Origin: Halomonas alkalicola
GTDB taxonomy: Bacteria; Pseudomonadota; Gammaproteobacteria; Pseudomonadales; Halomonadaceae
NCBI RefSeq assembly: GCF_030704205.1
Contig: NZ_CP131913.1
Span: 2,852,001 to 2,916,000 of the forward strand
Reading direction: 5' to 3'
DNA: 64,000 bases
The translations under genes and the position numbers were made by a program. Under the pieces are notes generated by a model. That model was not told the DNA's origin. It worked only from the letters and a program-made list of their open reading frames with translations, and did not search any database. Positions 27,813 through 36,896 of the stretch are shown in pieces. Numbering within the stretch: position 1 is the stretch's first letter; each line of letters begins with the position of its first letter.

Positions 27813-28544
27813 ATGAGCCACTCCTGGAGGGAAGACGTCGAGGCCGCCGTGAAGGCGGGCGAGCGGATCAGCGACCGGCATATCGTCGACCAGGTGCGCC
27901 AGGCGGTGCTGACCCAGCGGCTGCCCCCCGGCACGCGCCTGCCCGAGGTGGCCCTGGGCGAGATCTTCGGGGTGAGTCGTTCGGTGGTGCGCCGGGCCCT
28001 GACCCGGCTGGCCGCCGACCACGTGGTCGACCAGCGGCCGAACCAGGTCTCCCGGGTGCGCGCGCCCAGCGTGGAGGAGACCCGCGAGACCTTCGACGCC
28101 CGCCGTCTGGTGGAGGGGGAGGTCGCCGCCCTGCTGGCCGGCCGACTCTCTCCCGATGCCCTGACGGCCCTGCAGGCGGAGGCGCGTGCGGAGGCCGCTG
28201 CCCATGAGCGCAGCGATGAGCCGGCGCGTATCGCCCACTCCCTGGCCATTCACCACCGCCTGGCCGAGCTCTCTCCCAACCGGGTGCTCGGCGCCATGCT
28301 CACCGATCTGGTGTTGCGCACCTCCATTGTCATCGCCCTCTACAAGCGCCCTACGCTGGCCTCCTGCTTTCTGCAGGGTGACCACCCGCGGCTCCTCGAG
28401 GCCCTGAGCTCAGGCGATGCCGAGGGCGCCCGCCATGCCGTGGTGCGCCACCTGGAGAGCCTCGAGGGACTGCTCGATCTCGGCAGCCGGGAGAGCGTCA
28501 CCGACCTCAAGGCGATCTTCGGCGTAGCCGCCGCCGAGCCCTGA
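27813..28544 (+). CDS. GntR-family (FadR/FCD) regulator, second copy
   Basis: 243 residues, closely similar in layout to the regulator at 15094: the helix-turn-helix segment LPEVALGEIFGVSRSVVRRA against LREDALAEVFGVSRTGIRKI, then an FCD domain. It probably controls the upstream PLP-enzyme and glyoxylate genes or its own promoter, which carries TGTATACA. The ATG at 27813 is used; an in-frame start at 27750 would include the promoter. Confidence 0.85.
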   Translation: MSHSWREDVEAAVKAGERISDRHIVDQVRQAVLTQRLPPGTRLPEVALGEIFGVSRSVVRRALTRLAADHVVDQRPNQVSRVRAPSVEETRETFDARRLVEGEVAALLAGRLSPDALTALQAEARAEAAAHERSDEPARIAHSLAIHHRLAELSPNRVLGAMLTDLVLRTSIVIALYKRPTLASCFLQGDHPRLLEALSSGDAEGARHAVVRHLESLEGLLDLGSRESVTDLKAIFGVAAAEP

Positions 28545-28640
28545 CCCAGATCGCGGTCGTCTGCGTCGGCCTGTCAACTTGTGGTTTCCTCTTGGCCTGA
28601 ACGACAATGCGCGCTGTTCGCTCGCTCAGGAGGTCCCTAC

Positions 28641-29468
28641 ATGCGTTCACGATACGCAGCCTGGCTGCTCGGCCTGGCGCTGCTGCTGCCGGCTGGCCTG
28701 CTCAAGGCCGATGTGCCTACGGTGGCGGCGGCCTCGGATCTGCAGTTTGCCCTCACCGAGGCCGCCGAGCGCTTCCGCGCCGAGACCGGCCGCGACCTGG
28801 GCCTCAACTTCGGCTCCTCCGGCAACTTCCGCCGCCAGATCAGTCAGGGGGCACCCTTCGAGCTCTACCTCTCCGCCGATGAGGCCTATGTGCTGGCGCT
28901 CCATGATGAGGGGCGCACCGAGGATGCGGGCGTGGTCTACGCCATCGGCCGGCTGGTGTGGATGCAGCGCCCCGGTCGCGATGATCTGCCGGGCGAGGAA
29001 GCTCCCCTGGCAGGAGTGCGTGAGGCGCTGGCGGCTCATGCGGCAGGGCAGGGCAGGCCACGCCTGGCGCTGGCCAACCCCGAGCACGCCCCCTACGGGG
29101 TGGCGGCCAGGCAGGTGCTGGAACATGCCGGGCTCTGGGAGGCGACGGCGCCGCTGAGGGTGCTGGGTGAGAACGTCTCCCAGGCCGCCCAGTTCGCGCT
29201 GACCAGCGACGCCCGGGGCGGCCTGGTGGCCTGGTCCCTGGCGCTGGCCCCGGCGATGGCCGAGCGCAGCGACCATGTGCTGATTCCCGAGGCCTGGCAT
29301 GCCCCCCTGGTGCAGCGCATGGCGCTGGTCAAGGGGGCCGGCGAGACCGCGCGGGCCTTCTACGCCTGGCTGCAGGAGGAGGAAGCCCGGACGATCCTGG
29401 CCGACTACGGCTTCCGTCTGCCCGATCCTGAAGCCACGCCCGCCGACGAGGGAGACGCCACGCCCTGA
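28641..29468 (+). CDS. modA: molybdate ABC transporter, periplasmic binding protein ModA
   Basis: 275 residues with a Sec signal peptide (about 1-24, cleaved after LLKA). The mature start VPTVAAASDLQFALTEAAE and GSSGNFRRQISQGAPFELYLSAD carry the ModA oxyanion-binding positions. It captures molybdate (or tungstate) in the periplasm. AGGAGG lies just before the ATG. The stop overlaps the modB start (TGATG), so the operon is translationally coupled. Confidence 0.93.
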   Translation: MRSRYAAWLLGLALLLPAGLLKADVPTVAAASDLQFALTEAAERFRAETGRDLGLNFGSSGNFRRQISQGAPFELYLSADEAYVLALHDEGRTEDAGVVYAIGRLVWMQRPGRDDLPGEEAPLAGVREALAAHAAGQGRPRLALANPEHAPYGVAARQVLEHAGLWEATAPLRVLGENVSQAAQFALTSDARGGLVAWSLALAPAMAERSDHVLIPEAWHAPLVQRMALVKGAGETARAFYAWLQEEEARTILADYGFRLPDPEATPADEGDATP

Positions 29469-30136
29469 TGGACTGGACGGCTCTCTCGGTCTCGCTGCGC
29501 CTGGCCGCTTTCACCTGCCTGCTGCTGCTGCCGGTGGGGCTCTGGATGGGGCGGACCCTGGCCACCACCCGCTTTCGCGGCAAGCCCCTCTGCGAGGCCC
29601 TGGTCGCCCTGCCGCTGGTGATGCCGCCCACGGTGCTGGGTTTCTACCTGATGCAGGCCTTCGGGGTCGAGGCGCCCTTCGGCGGGCTCTGGGCCAGGGT
29701 GTTCGGCTCGGGGCTCAATTTCACCTTCACCGGCATCCTGATCGCTTCCCTGGTGGCCAACCTGCCCTTCGCGGTGCAGCCGATCCAGCGCGCCTTCGAG
29801 ACGGTGCCGCCCAACCTGCGCGAGGCGGCCTGGTGCAGCGGGCTCTCTCCCTGGCAGACCTTCCTGCGTATCGAGCTGCCCCTGGTGTGGCCAGGCATCA
29901 TCTCCGCCCTGGCCCTCACCTTCGCCCACACCCTCGGCGAGTTCGGGGTGATCCTGATGGTGGGCGGTGCCATCGACGGCGAGACCCGTACCCTGGCCAT
30001 CGCCATCTACGACCGGGTGCAGGCCTTCGACGAGGCGGGGGCGGGGATCATGTCGGCCATGCTGCTGCTGGTCTCCTTCCTGACCATCGGCGTGGTCTAC
30101 GGCCTGGCGGGCCGGCGGAGGTGGCGACGTGCCTGA
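29468..30136 (+). CDS. modB: molybdate ABC transporter permease ModB
   Basis: 222 residues, five to six membrane helices. The cytoplasmic EAA loop is EAAWCSGLSPWQTFLRIELP. The segment LPLVMPPTVLGFYLM is typical of ModB. It forms the membrane channel with ModC. It starts inside the modA stop and ends 8 bp after the modC start. Confidence 0.94.
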   Translation: MDWTALSVSLRLAAFTCLLLLPVGLWMGRTLATTRFRGKPLCEALVALPLVMPPTVLGFYLMQAFGVEAPFGGLWARVFGSGLNFTFTGILIASLVANLPFAVQPIQRAFETVPPNLREAAWCSGLSPWQTFLRIELPLVWPGIISALALTFAHTLGEFGVILMVGGAIDGETRTLAIAIYDRVQAFDEAGAGIMSAMLLLVSFLTIGVVYGLAGRRRWRRA

Positions 30137-31271
30137 GCGTCCTGGATCCCCTGCCTCGCTCTCAGTGAGTCTGCACCAGCCGGGCCCCATCCCTCTGTCA
30201 GCGGAGTTCCACTGCGAGGCCGGCGAACTGCTCGCCCTGGTGGGCCCTTCCGGCAGCGGCAAGACCACCCTGCTGCGCGCCATCGCCGGGCTCTATCGCC
30301 CTGCCCAGGGGCGCATTGCCTGTGGCGGCGAGGCCTGGTTCGATTCGGGCCGGCGCCTCTCCCTGCCGCCCCAGGGGCGCCGGGTGGGGCTGGTGTTCCA
30401 GGACTATGCGCTCTTTCCCCACCTCACAGCCCTGGGCAACGTCATGGTGGCCCTGGACCACCTGCCGCCCCGTGAGCGCCGTCGAGGGGCCGGCGCCTGG
30501 CTGTCGCGGGTGCACCTGACGGGGCTGGAGGCGCGCTACCCGGGACAGCTCTCCGGTGGCCAGCGGCAGCGGGTGGCCCTGGCCCGGGCCCTGGCTCGAA
30601 ACCCCCGGGTGCTGCTGCTGGACGAGCCCTTCTCGGCGGTGGATCAGGTGACGCGCCGCCGCCTGCAGCGGGAGCTGGCCATGCTGCGCGAGCAGATTCG
30701 CATCCCCATCGTGCTGGTGACCCATGACCTGGATGAGGCGGCGGCCCTGGCCGACCGGCTCTGCGTGCTGCACGGCGGCCGCAGCCTGCAGGCGGGACCG
30801 CCGGAGGCGCTGTTTCGCCGTCCGTCCTCGGCGGAGGTAGCCCGGGTACTGGACCGCCACAACCTCTTCGAGGGCGAGGTGGTGGAGGAGGGCGGCGAGC
30901 GACGCCTCGCCTGGGGCCCCTGGCGGCTGGAAGTGGCAGAGGGGCTTGCGGCACTGCCCCTCGGCGGGCGGGTGAGCTGGTACCTGCCGCCCTCCGACGT
31001 GGTGCTGCACCGCCGTGATCGACCCTCCCAGGGCGAGCGCGAGAACCCGGTGCGCGCCCGGGTCGAGTCCCTGGTGGTGCTGGGGGGCATCACCGCGGTA
31101 TCGCTCGCCTTCGACCATACTGGGCAGACCCTCAGCTTCGATATCGCCACTCATGCGGCCCGGCGCAACGGCCTGGCCAGGGGGGAGCCGGTTCAGGTAT
31201 CGCTGCTGGCGGCGGGCATTCACCTGATGCCGGCGGAGGATGCGCCGGAGGAGACGAGGACGCCGAGATGA
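30129..31271 (+). CDS. modC: molybdate ABC transporter ATPase ModC
   Basis: 380 residues. Walker A is GPSGSGKTTLLRAIAG, the Q-loop is VFQDYALFPHL, the signature LSGGQRQRVALARALA, Walker B VLLLDEPFSAVD and the switch His in VTHDLDEA. A C-terminal MOP-type domain (about residues 300-370) binds molybdate. The start codon is GTG. It overlaps modB by 8 bp and the DUF192 gene by 4 bp. Confidence 0.94.
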   Translation: MPERPGSPASLSVSLHQPGPIPLSAEFHCEAGELLALVGPSGSGKTTLLRAIAGLYRPAQGRIACGGEAWFDSGRRLSLPPQGRRVGLVFQDYALFPHLTALGNVMVALDHLPPRERRRGAGAWLSRVHLTGLEARYPGQLSGGQRQRVALARALARNPRVLLLDEPFSAVDQVTRRRLQRELAMLREQIRIPIVLVTHDLDEAAALADRLCVLHGGRSLQAGPPEALFRRPSSAEVARVLDRHNLFEGEVVEEGGERRLAWGPWRLEVAEGLAALPLGGRVSWYLPPSDVVLHRRDRPSQGERENPVRARVESLVVLGGITAVSLAFDHTGQTLSFDIATHAARRNGLARGEPVQVSLLAAGIHLMPAEDAPEETRTPR

Positions 31272-31849
31272 GCCGATACGGGCAGGGAACGGAAACGCCG
31301 GGGCCGGACACCCGGAGGCCGCAGCAGGGCCTGGGGAGGGTGTGGCTGGGCATCGCGGGGCTGGTGGTATTGCTGGCGCTCTCACCGGCGCTGCTGGCCG
31401 AGGCGCGTGCGCCGTCGGGCCTGGCGGTAGTGCCTCTCACGGTGCACGCCGCCGAGGACGTGCACCGTTTCGAGGTGGAGGTGGCCCGCACCATTCCCGA
31501 GCGCCGCCGCGGCCTGATGGAGCGCGATCACCTCGACGAGGACGCCGGCATGCTGTTTCTCTACCGGGACACCCAGTCGCCCCGCAACGGCTTCTGGATG
31601 TATCGCACCCTGATTCCGCTGGATATCGCCTTTATCGGCGAGGATGAGCGCATTGCTGCCATCTTCACCATGTGGCCCTGCGGCTCGGCCAACCCTTCGG
31701 AGTGCCCGGTGACCTACCCCGGCGTGCCCTACCGGGCGGCGCTGGAGGTCAATGCTGGCCTCTTCGAGGCCTGGGGTATCGAGGAGGGCGACTGCGTCAG
31801 CTGGCCCGGCAGCGCGGGCCGCTGCCTGTCATCTGCTGCCGAAGAATGA
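31268..31849 (+). CDS. DUF192 domain protein with N-terminal membrane anchor
   Basis: 193 residues. One hydrophobic segment (about 27-45, LGIAGLVVLLALSPALLAEA) is followed by a DUF192 domain containing ARTIPERRRGLMERDHL, AGMLFLYRD and FWMYRTLIPLDIAFIG. The function of DUF192 is unknown; many members are secreted. The start overlaps the modC stop (ATGA), so it is translated with modABC, which is unusual context for this family. Confidence 0.85.
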   Translation: MSRYGQGTETPGPDTRRPQQGLGRVWLGIAGLVVLLALSPALLAEARAPSGLAVVPLTVHAAEDVHRFEVEVARTIPERRRGLMERDHLDEDAGMLFLYRDTQSPRNGFWMYRTLIPLDIAFIGEDERIAAIFTMWPCGSANPSECPVTYPGVPYRAALEVNAGLFEAWGIEEGDCVSWPGSAGRCLSSAAEE

Positions 31850-32002
31850 AGGGGCCCGGTCGAGTAGTGTGCGGCCGGCTGTCATTCAACGCTGGTATTC
31901 GTAGAATATCTGCCTTGACGGCCGCGCCGCCGCGCCTGGCCGCCCGCTCCATAATGACAACTGTGGCCCGAGCCCCTTGGGCCCCCGAAGCAAGGACACG
32001 CC

Positions 32003-33013
32003 ATGACACTCCATCGACCGCTTGCCAAGCTGGCCGCCGCCCTGGCGGGTGCCGCCCTGCTCAGCGCCTCGCTCTCCGCCCAGGCCCGCGAGCTCTCCAT
32101 CTCTACCGTGCTCTCCGACGCCTTCCCCTGGGGGCAGGCCGCCGAGCGCTGGGCCGAGCTCGTGGAAGAGCGCACCGAAGGCCGCATCACCATGCGGGTC
32201 TACCCCAACTCCCAGCTGGTGGCCGGTGACCAGACCCGCGAGTTCTCCGCCATGCGCTCCGGGCTGATCGACGCCGCCGTGGGCTCCACCATCAACTGGT
32301 CGCCCCAGGTGCCGGAGCTCAACCTCTTCTCGCTGCCCTTCTTCCTGCCCGACGAGGCGGCGGTGGACGCGGTGACCGGCGGCGCCGCCGGCGAGATGGT
32401 CTTCGAGGCGATCGAGTCCCGCGACGTCATCCCGCTGGCCTGGGGCGAGAACGGCTTCCGCCAGCTCTCCAACTCCCGCGGCCCGATCAGCGAGCCTGGC
32501 GACCTCGATGGCCTGAAGATCCGCGTGGTGGGCTCGCCGCTCTTCCAGGACACCTTCAACGCCCTGGGCGCCGACCCCACCCAGATGAGCTGGACCGACG
32601 CCCAGCCGGCGCTGACCACCGGCGCGGTGGACGGCCAGGAGAACCCGCTCTCGGTGTTCGACGTGGCGCGCATCGATCAGGTGGGCCAGCAGCACCTGAC
32701 CCTGTGGAACTACATGAACGACCCGCTGATCTTCGCCGTGAACCGCCAGGTGTGGGACTCCCTGGACGAGGGCGACCGCGAGATCCTGCGCGAGGCGGCC
32801 ATCGAGGCCGGCCAGTGGGAGATCGCCATGACCCGGGAGGAGGAGGGCGAGCGGCTGGCCGCCATCCAGGAGCGCGGCGTCACCGTCACCGAGCTGACTG
32901 ACGAGCAGTACCAGGCCTTCGTCGAGGCCACCGCCGAGGTTCACGACAAGTGGGTGCCGCGCATCGGCGAGGCCCTGGTGGAAGCGGCCCGCGAGGCCGT
33001 CGAAGCACGCTGA
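32003..33013 (+). CDS. dctP: TRAP transporter substrate-binding protein DctP
   Basis: 336 residues with a Sec signal peptide (cleavage near AQARE, about residue 28). The DctP fold is shown by WAELVEERTEGRITMRVYPN, VAGDQTREFSAMRSGLIDAA and LDGLKIRVVGSPLF, where the Arg contacts a carboxylate. The ligand is probably an organic acid, not identifiable further. The partner permeases follow directly. Confidence 0.93.
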   Translation: MTLHRPLAKLAAALAGAALLSASLSAQARELSISTVLSDAFPWGQAAERWAELVEERTEGRITMRVYPNSQLVAGDQTREFSAMRSGLIDAAVGSTINWSPQVPELNLFSLPFFLPDEAAVDAVTGGAAGEMVFEAIESRDVIPLAWGENGFRQLSNSRGPISEPGDLDGLKIRVVGSPLFQDTFNALGADPTQMSWTDAQPALTTGAVDGQENPLSVFDVARIDQVGQQHLTLWNYMNDPLIFAVNRQVWDSLDEGDREILREAAIEAGQWEIAMTREEEGERLAAIQERGVTVTELTDEQYQAFVEATAEVHDKWVPRIGEALVEAAREAVEAR

Positions 33014-33034
33014 GCCCCCACCACACGCCACACT

Positions 33035-33060
33035 CGTCGCCCCCGGAAACGGGGGCGACG
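33035..33060 (+). terminator. intra-operon hairpin between dctP and dctQ
   Basis: Perfect 10-bp stem CGTCGCCCCC/GGGGGCGACG with a 6-nt loop. It has no T-run. Such hairpins often keep binding-protein mRNA more abundant than permease mRNA. Confidence 0.55.
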
Positions 33061-33077
33061 TCATTCATGAGGTCCCT

Positions 33078-33557
33078 ATGACACCCTCTCCTGATGCCCG
33101 GCCGGAGCGCTGGCTCGCCTCCCTGGCGCTGATCATCATCGCGGTGATCAGCCTCGGCAACGTGGTCACCCGCTATATCACCGGGGGCTCGCTGGCCTTT
33201 ACCGAGGAGTTCTCGGTCTTCCTGCTGGTGGTGCTCACCTTCGCCGGCGCCGCGGTGGCCCTGCGCCGCAACGGCCATATCCGCGTGGGCCTGCTGGAGC
33301 GGGCGCTGCCCGCCGCGCCGCGCCGTGCACTGATCCTCTTCCAGTGGAGCTGCGGCATGGCGGTGCTGGGTCTGATCACCTGGTTCGGCGGCAAGCTCGC
33401 CTGGCAGGAGTACCAGTGGGAGTCGCTCTCGCCGGGGCTGGGGCTGCCGCAGTGGTGGTACATCGTCTGGCTGCCGCTGCTCTCGGCGGCGATGATGATC
33501 CGCCAGACCCAGCAGACCTGGGATCGCCTGCGCGGGAGGCTCAGTGATGAGCCCTGA
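33078..33557 (+). CDS. dctQ: TRAP transporter small permease DctQ
   Basis: 159 residues with four membrane helices and the family segments NVVTRYITGGSLAFTEEFSVFLLVVLTF and RRNGHIRVGLL (first written in part here). It pairs with DctM to form the sodium-driven TRAP permease. It overlaps the dctM start. Confidence 0.92.
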   Translation: MTPSPDARPERWLASLALIIIAVISLGNVVTRYITGGSLAFTEEFSVFLLVVLTFAGAAVALRRNGHIRVGLLERALPAAPRRALILFQWSCGMAVLGLITWFGGKLAWQEYQWESLSPGLGLPQWWYIVWLPLLSAAMMIRQTQQTWDRLRGRLSDEP

Positions 33558-34869
33558 TCTGTGGATGCTGCTGGCCTTCGCGGGCCTGCTGATTGCCGGG
33601 GTGCCGGTGGCCTTCTCCCTGGGCCTGGCCGGCGCCGTGGGCATCCTGGCCGGCCTGCCGCCGGCCATGCTCGCCACGCTCGGCACCAACACCTACAACA
33701 GCATCGCCAAGTACCCGCTGATCGCCATTCCGCTGTTCATCCTCACCGGGCTGATCTTCGAGCGCTCGGGGGTGGCGCTGCGCCTGGTGCGCTTCGCCCA
33801 GGCGCTGATCGGCCCGCGCCACGGCGGTCTGGCCTTGGTGGCGGTGCTGGTGTGCATGATCATGGGCGGCATGAGCGGGTCGGGGCCGGCGGACGCCGCG
33901 GCGGTGGCCATGGTGATGCTGCCCAGCATGACCAAGGCGGGCTACCCCAAGCCCTTCTCGGCGACGCTGATCGCCGCCTCGGCCTCCACGGCGATCCTGA
34001 TCCCGCCCTCGGTGGCGCTGATCCTCTACTCCATCGTGGTGCCAGGGGTCGACCTGCGGGCGCTCTTCGCCGCCGGGCTCTTCCCCGGGATCCTGGCCGG
34101 CCTGGCGCTGCTGGTGCCGGCGCTGATCGTCTCGAGGCGCTATGGTTGGGAAGGGCGGGGCTGGGAGGGCGGCACGCCGGTGGAGGGAGCCGAGCGCCTC
34201 AAGGTGGGCGAGACCTTCAAGCAGGCGCTGCCGGCGCTCTTCGCCCCGGTGCTGATCCTCGGCGGGCTGCGCTCCGGGCTCTTCACCCCCACCGAGGCGG
34301 CGGTGGTGGCGGTGGCCTACGGGGTGGCGATCGGGCTGTTCGTGACCCGCGAGATCGGGGTGCGCGACCTGTGGCGGCTGTTCGGCGAGGCGGCGGTGAT
34401 CTCAGGCGTGGTGATGCTGATCATCGCGCTGGCCGGCATCTTCGCCTGGGCCGGCACCATGCTCGGCACCTTCCGCGACATGGCCCAGTGGATCATCGCG
34501 CTCACCGACAACGGGGTGCTGCTGCTGATCCTTATCATGCTGGCGGTGCTGGCCGCCGGCATGCTGCTCGATGCCATCTCCATCTACCTGATCCTGATGC
34601 CGATCCTGATCCCGGTGATGCAGCACTTCGAGTGGAACCCGGTGTGGTTCGGCATCCTGCTGGCCATGAACATCGCCATCGGCCAGTTCACGCCACCGGT
34701 GGCGGTGAACCTGATGGTGACCACCGAGGTGGCGAAGATCCGCCTGGAGCAGACGGTGGGCTGGGCGCTGCTCTTCGTGGTGGCCATGGCCAGCGCCCTG
34801 GCGCTCGTCGCCGTGTTCCCGGAGATCGCCCTGTGGTTGCCGCGGACGCTGGGCTACAACGTGGGGTAG
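33547..34869 (+). CDS. dctM: TRAP transporter large permease DctM
   Basis: 440 residues, about 12 membrane segments. The family motif MGGMSGSGPADAAAVAMVML lies near residue 110 and the C-terminal GQFTPPVAVNLMV near 380. It overlaps dctQ by 11 bp; the ATG at 33547 is preferred over the preceding GTG. The last codons and stop lie inside the first unit of a 77-bp tandem repeat. Confidence 0.93.
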   Translation: MSPDLWMLLAFAGLLIAGVPVAFSLGLAGAVGILAGLPPAMLATLGTNTYNSIAKYPLIAIPLFILTGLIFERSGVALRLVRFAQALIGPRHGGLALVAVLVCMIMGGMSGSGPADAAAVAMVMLPSMTKAGYPKPFSATLIAASASTAILIPPSVALILYSIVVPGVDLRALFAAGLFPGILAGLALLVPALIVSRRYGWEGRGWEGGTPVEGAERLKVGETFKQALPALFAPVLILGGLRSGLFTPTEAAVVAVAYGVAIGLFVTREIGVRDLWRLFGEAAVISGVVMLIIALAGIFAWAGTMLGTFRDMAQWIIALTDNGVLLLILIMLAVLAAGMLLDAISIYLILMPILIPVMQHFEWNPVWFGILLAMNIAIGQFTPPVAVNLMVTTEVAKIRLEQTVGWALLFVVAMASALALVAVFPEIALWLPRTLGYNVG

Positions 34870-34985
34870 GGCGCTTGTGGCGCTCTTCATGCTGCCCGGA
34901 GATCGCGCTGTGGCTGCCGCGGACGCTGGGCTACAACGTGGGGTAGGGCGCTAGTCGCGTGCTTCGGGCTGCCCGGAGCTCGCAC
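34821..34985 (+). repeat. 77-bp tandem repeat of the dctM 3' end
   Basis: GGAGATCGCCCTGTGG at 34821 recurs at 34898 and, partly, as GGAGCTCGCA at 34975: a constant 77-bp period. Units 1 and 2 differ at a few positions and both contain GGGCTACAACGTGGGGTAG, the dctM stop region. Units 2 and 3 are untranslated. The remaining gap to 35224 holds only the kamA promoter region. Confidence 0.85.
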
Positions 34986-35104
34986 TGATCCTGGTCGGGG
35001 CCCCGCGTCTTCAGCGCCTCGCGGCGAAGCTGATCCGCCAGCCCGCCCGGTGAGCCGGGAGCGAACGAACTGTTGCGCCTTGTGCGTCGTTTCGCGACAT
35101 TCGT

Positions 35105-35128
35105 TGCAAATCGGCGCATAAATTTGCA
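35105..35128 (+). promoter_or_regulatory. inverted repeat upstream of the KamA-family gene
   Basis: TGCAAAT-N10-ATTTGCA, in an AT-rich pocket about 97 bp before the start. It could be an operator; the cognate regulator is unknown. Confidence 0.35.
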
Positions 35129-35224
35129 CTTTTCTCACCGACTCTGTACCAATGGCCTCCCCCGATGAGAAGACGGCGGCGCTGCCTCCCTGGCCGGCGC
35201 CCCGGACAACGAAGAGGAGGCGAG

Positions 35225-36613
35225 ATGAACCAGCGCGTCAATATCGAGCTCGGCAGCCCCGAGGCCGAGGCCTTCGAGGCCCGACAGTTCAAGGTCTACA
35301 CCCACCGCCAGCTCGACAAGATCGAGGCGATACAGAACCTGCCTGACGACCTGCGCTTCGACATGCGGGTCGTCAGCCAGGTGCTGCCGTTCCGGGTCAA
35401 CGAGTACGTGATCGAGGAGCTGATCGACTGGAGCAACATTCCCGACGATCCGATCTTCCAGCTCACCTTTCCCCAGCGCGGCATGCTGCGTCCCGAGCAC
35501 TACGACGAAGTGGCCGAGCTGGTGCGCCGCGATGCCGACGCCGCCGAGATGAAGCCGGTGATCGAGCGCATCCGCGGTGAGCTCAACCCCCATCCGGCGG
35601 GGCAGATGGACCTCAACCTGCCGCTGCTCGACGGCGAGCCGCTACCCGGCATGCAGCACAAGTACCGCGAGACGGTGCTCTTCTTCCCGAGCCAGGGGCA
35701 GGTGTGTCACAGCTACTGCACCTTCTGCTTCCGCTGGGCGCAGTTCGTGGGCGACAAGGACCTCAAGTTCGCCTCCAGCGAAGCCGACTCCCTGCACCGC
35801 TACCTGGCCGAGCATACCGAGGTCACCGACCTGCTGATGACCGGCGGCGATCCCATGGTGATGAAGGCCAAGCACCTGAGGATGTACCTGGAGGGCCTGA
35901 TGAAGCCCGAGCTGGATCACGTCCAGGACATCCGCATCGGCTCCAAGAGCCTCACCTTCTGGCCCTATCGCGTCGTCACTGACCCGGACGCCGAGGATAT
36001 CCTCGCGCTGTTCCGCGAGCTGACCGCGGCCGGTAAGCATGTGGCCTTCATGGCGCACTTCAACCACTGGAAGGAGATGGATACCCCCATCTGCCGCGAG
36101 GCGATCCGCCGCATCCGCGCCACCGGGGCCGAGATCCGCACCCAGGCGCCGCTTCTCAGGCACATCAACGACGACGCCGACCAGTGGGCCAAGATGTGGA
36201 CCCAGCAGGTGCGCCTGGGGATGATCCCCTACTACCTGTTCGTGGAGCGCGACACCGGCGCCCGCCACTACTTCGAGGTGCCGCTGGTGCGCGCCTGGGA
36301 GATCTACCGCGAGGCGATGAAGCAGGTGCCGGGCCTTGCGCGTACCGCCCGGGGGCCGTCGATGTCCGCCGATCCCGGCAAGGTGGAGATCCAGGGCGTC
36401 ACCGAGATCAACGGCGAGAAGGTGTTCGTGCTGCGCTTCATCCAGGGGCGCGAAAGCGACTGGGTGCAGCGTCCCTTCTTCGCGAAATACGACGAAGAGG
36501 CCACCTGGCTCAACCATCTGGAGCCTGCGCTTGGGGAGAGCGAGTTCTTCTTCGAGGCCGAGTTTGCCGCCATGAAGGACGAGAAGCAGGCGCTGATCAT
36601 GAAGGCTTCCTGA
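35225..36613 (+). CDS. KamA-family radical SAM protein (lysine 2,3-aminomutase-like)
   Basis: 462 residues. The radical SAM cluster motif is CHSYCTFC (Cys161, Cys165, Cys168). TDLLMTGGDPMVM is the GGDP motif that binds S-adenosylmethionine, and RTQAPLLRHIND and GMIPYYLF follow, as in KamA proteins. It is longer than the EF-P modifying EpmB, and no acetyltransferase partner (AblB) is adjacent, so neither the EF-P nor the N-acetyl-beta-lysine role is supported. The substrate is unknown. GAGGAGG precedes the ATG; it is monocistronic with its own terminator. Confidence 0.88.
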   Translation: MNQRVNIELGSPEAEAFEARQFKVYTHRQLDKIEAIQNLPDDLRFDMRVVSQVLPFRVNEYVIEELIDWSNIPDDPIFQLTFPQRGMLRPEHYDEVAELVRRDADAAEMKPVIERIRGELNPHPAGQMDLNLPLLDGEPLPGMQHKYRETVLFFPSQGQVCHSYCTFCFRWAQFVGDKDLKFASSEADSLHRYLAEHTEVTDLLMTGGDPMVMKAKHLRMYLEGLMKPELDHVQDIRIGSKSLTFWPYRVVTDPDAEDILALFRELTAAGKHVAFMAHFNHWKEMDTPICREAIRRIRATGAEIRTQAPLLRHINDDADQWAKMWTQQVRLGMIPYYLFVERDTGARHYFEVPLVRAWEIYREAMKQVPGLARTARGPSMSADPGKVEIQGVTEINGEKVFVLRFIQGRESDWVQRPFFAKYDEEATWLNHLEPALGESEFFFEAEFAAMKDEKQALIMKAS

Positions 36614-36655
36614 GGGGCGCCGTGACGTGCCGCTGGCATTTTCACGCTGGAAACG

Positions 36656-36680
36656 GAACCGCGCCACGGCGCGGTTCTTT
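36656..36680 (+). terminator. Rho-independent terminator of the KamA-family gene
   Basis: GAACCGC-GCCACG-linked stem pairing with GCGGTTC, followed by TTTCGTTCT. The rest of the 283-bp gap to 36896 is the promoter region of the TAXI gene, with no further gene seen. Confidence 0.8.
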
Positions 36681-36896
36681 CGTTCTGTCCTGCCATGGCC
36701 CCAACGCGCGATAAACGCTGCCAGGGGCTAGACTGATGGGAGTCATCTTTCCGCTTTTCGTTGAGGGAGGTTGGTTACCCGTAAGCAGTTTTTTCCGCTA
36801 AAGTAGAAGAGATTGGTAGATTCCCCGACCAGGGTGTCGGAGCTGCCACCAACGATTGCCTACAACCGAATGCCTACAACGCAAAGAGGTGTGTTC

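Noticed and set aside
34887..35138. Minus-strand frames after dctM
   Set aside because: They arise from the 77-bp tandem repeat and have no ribosome site.
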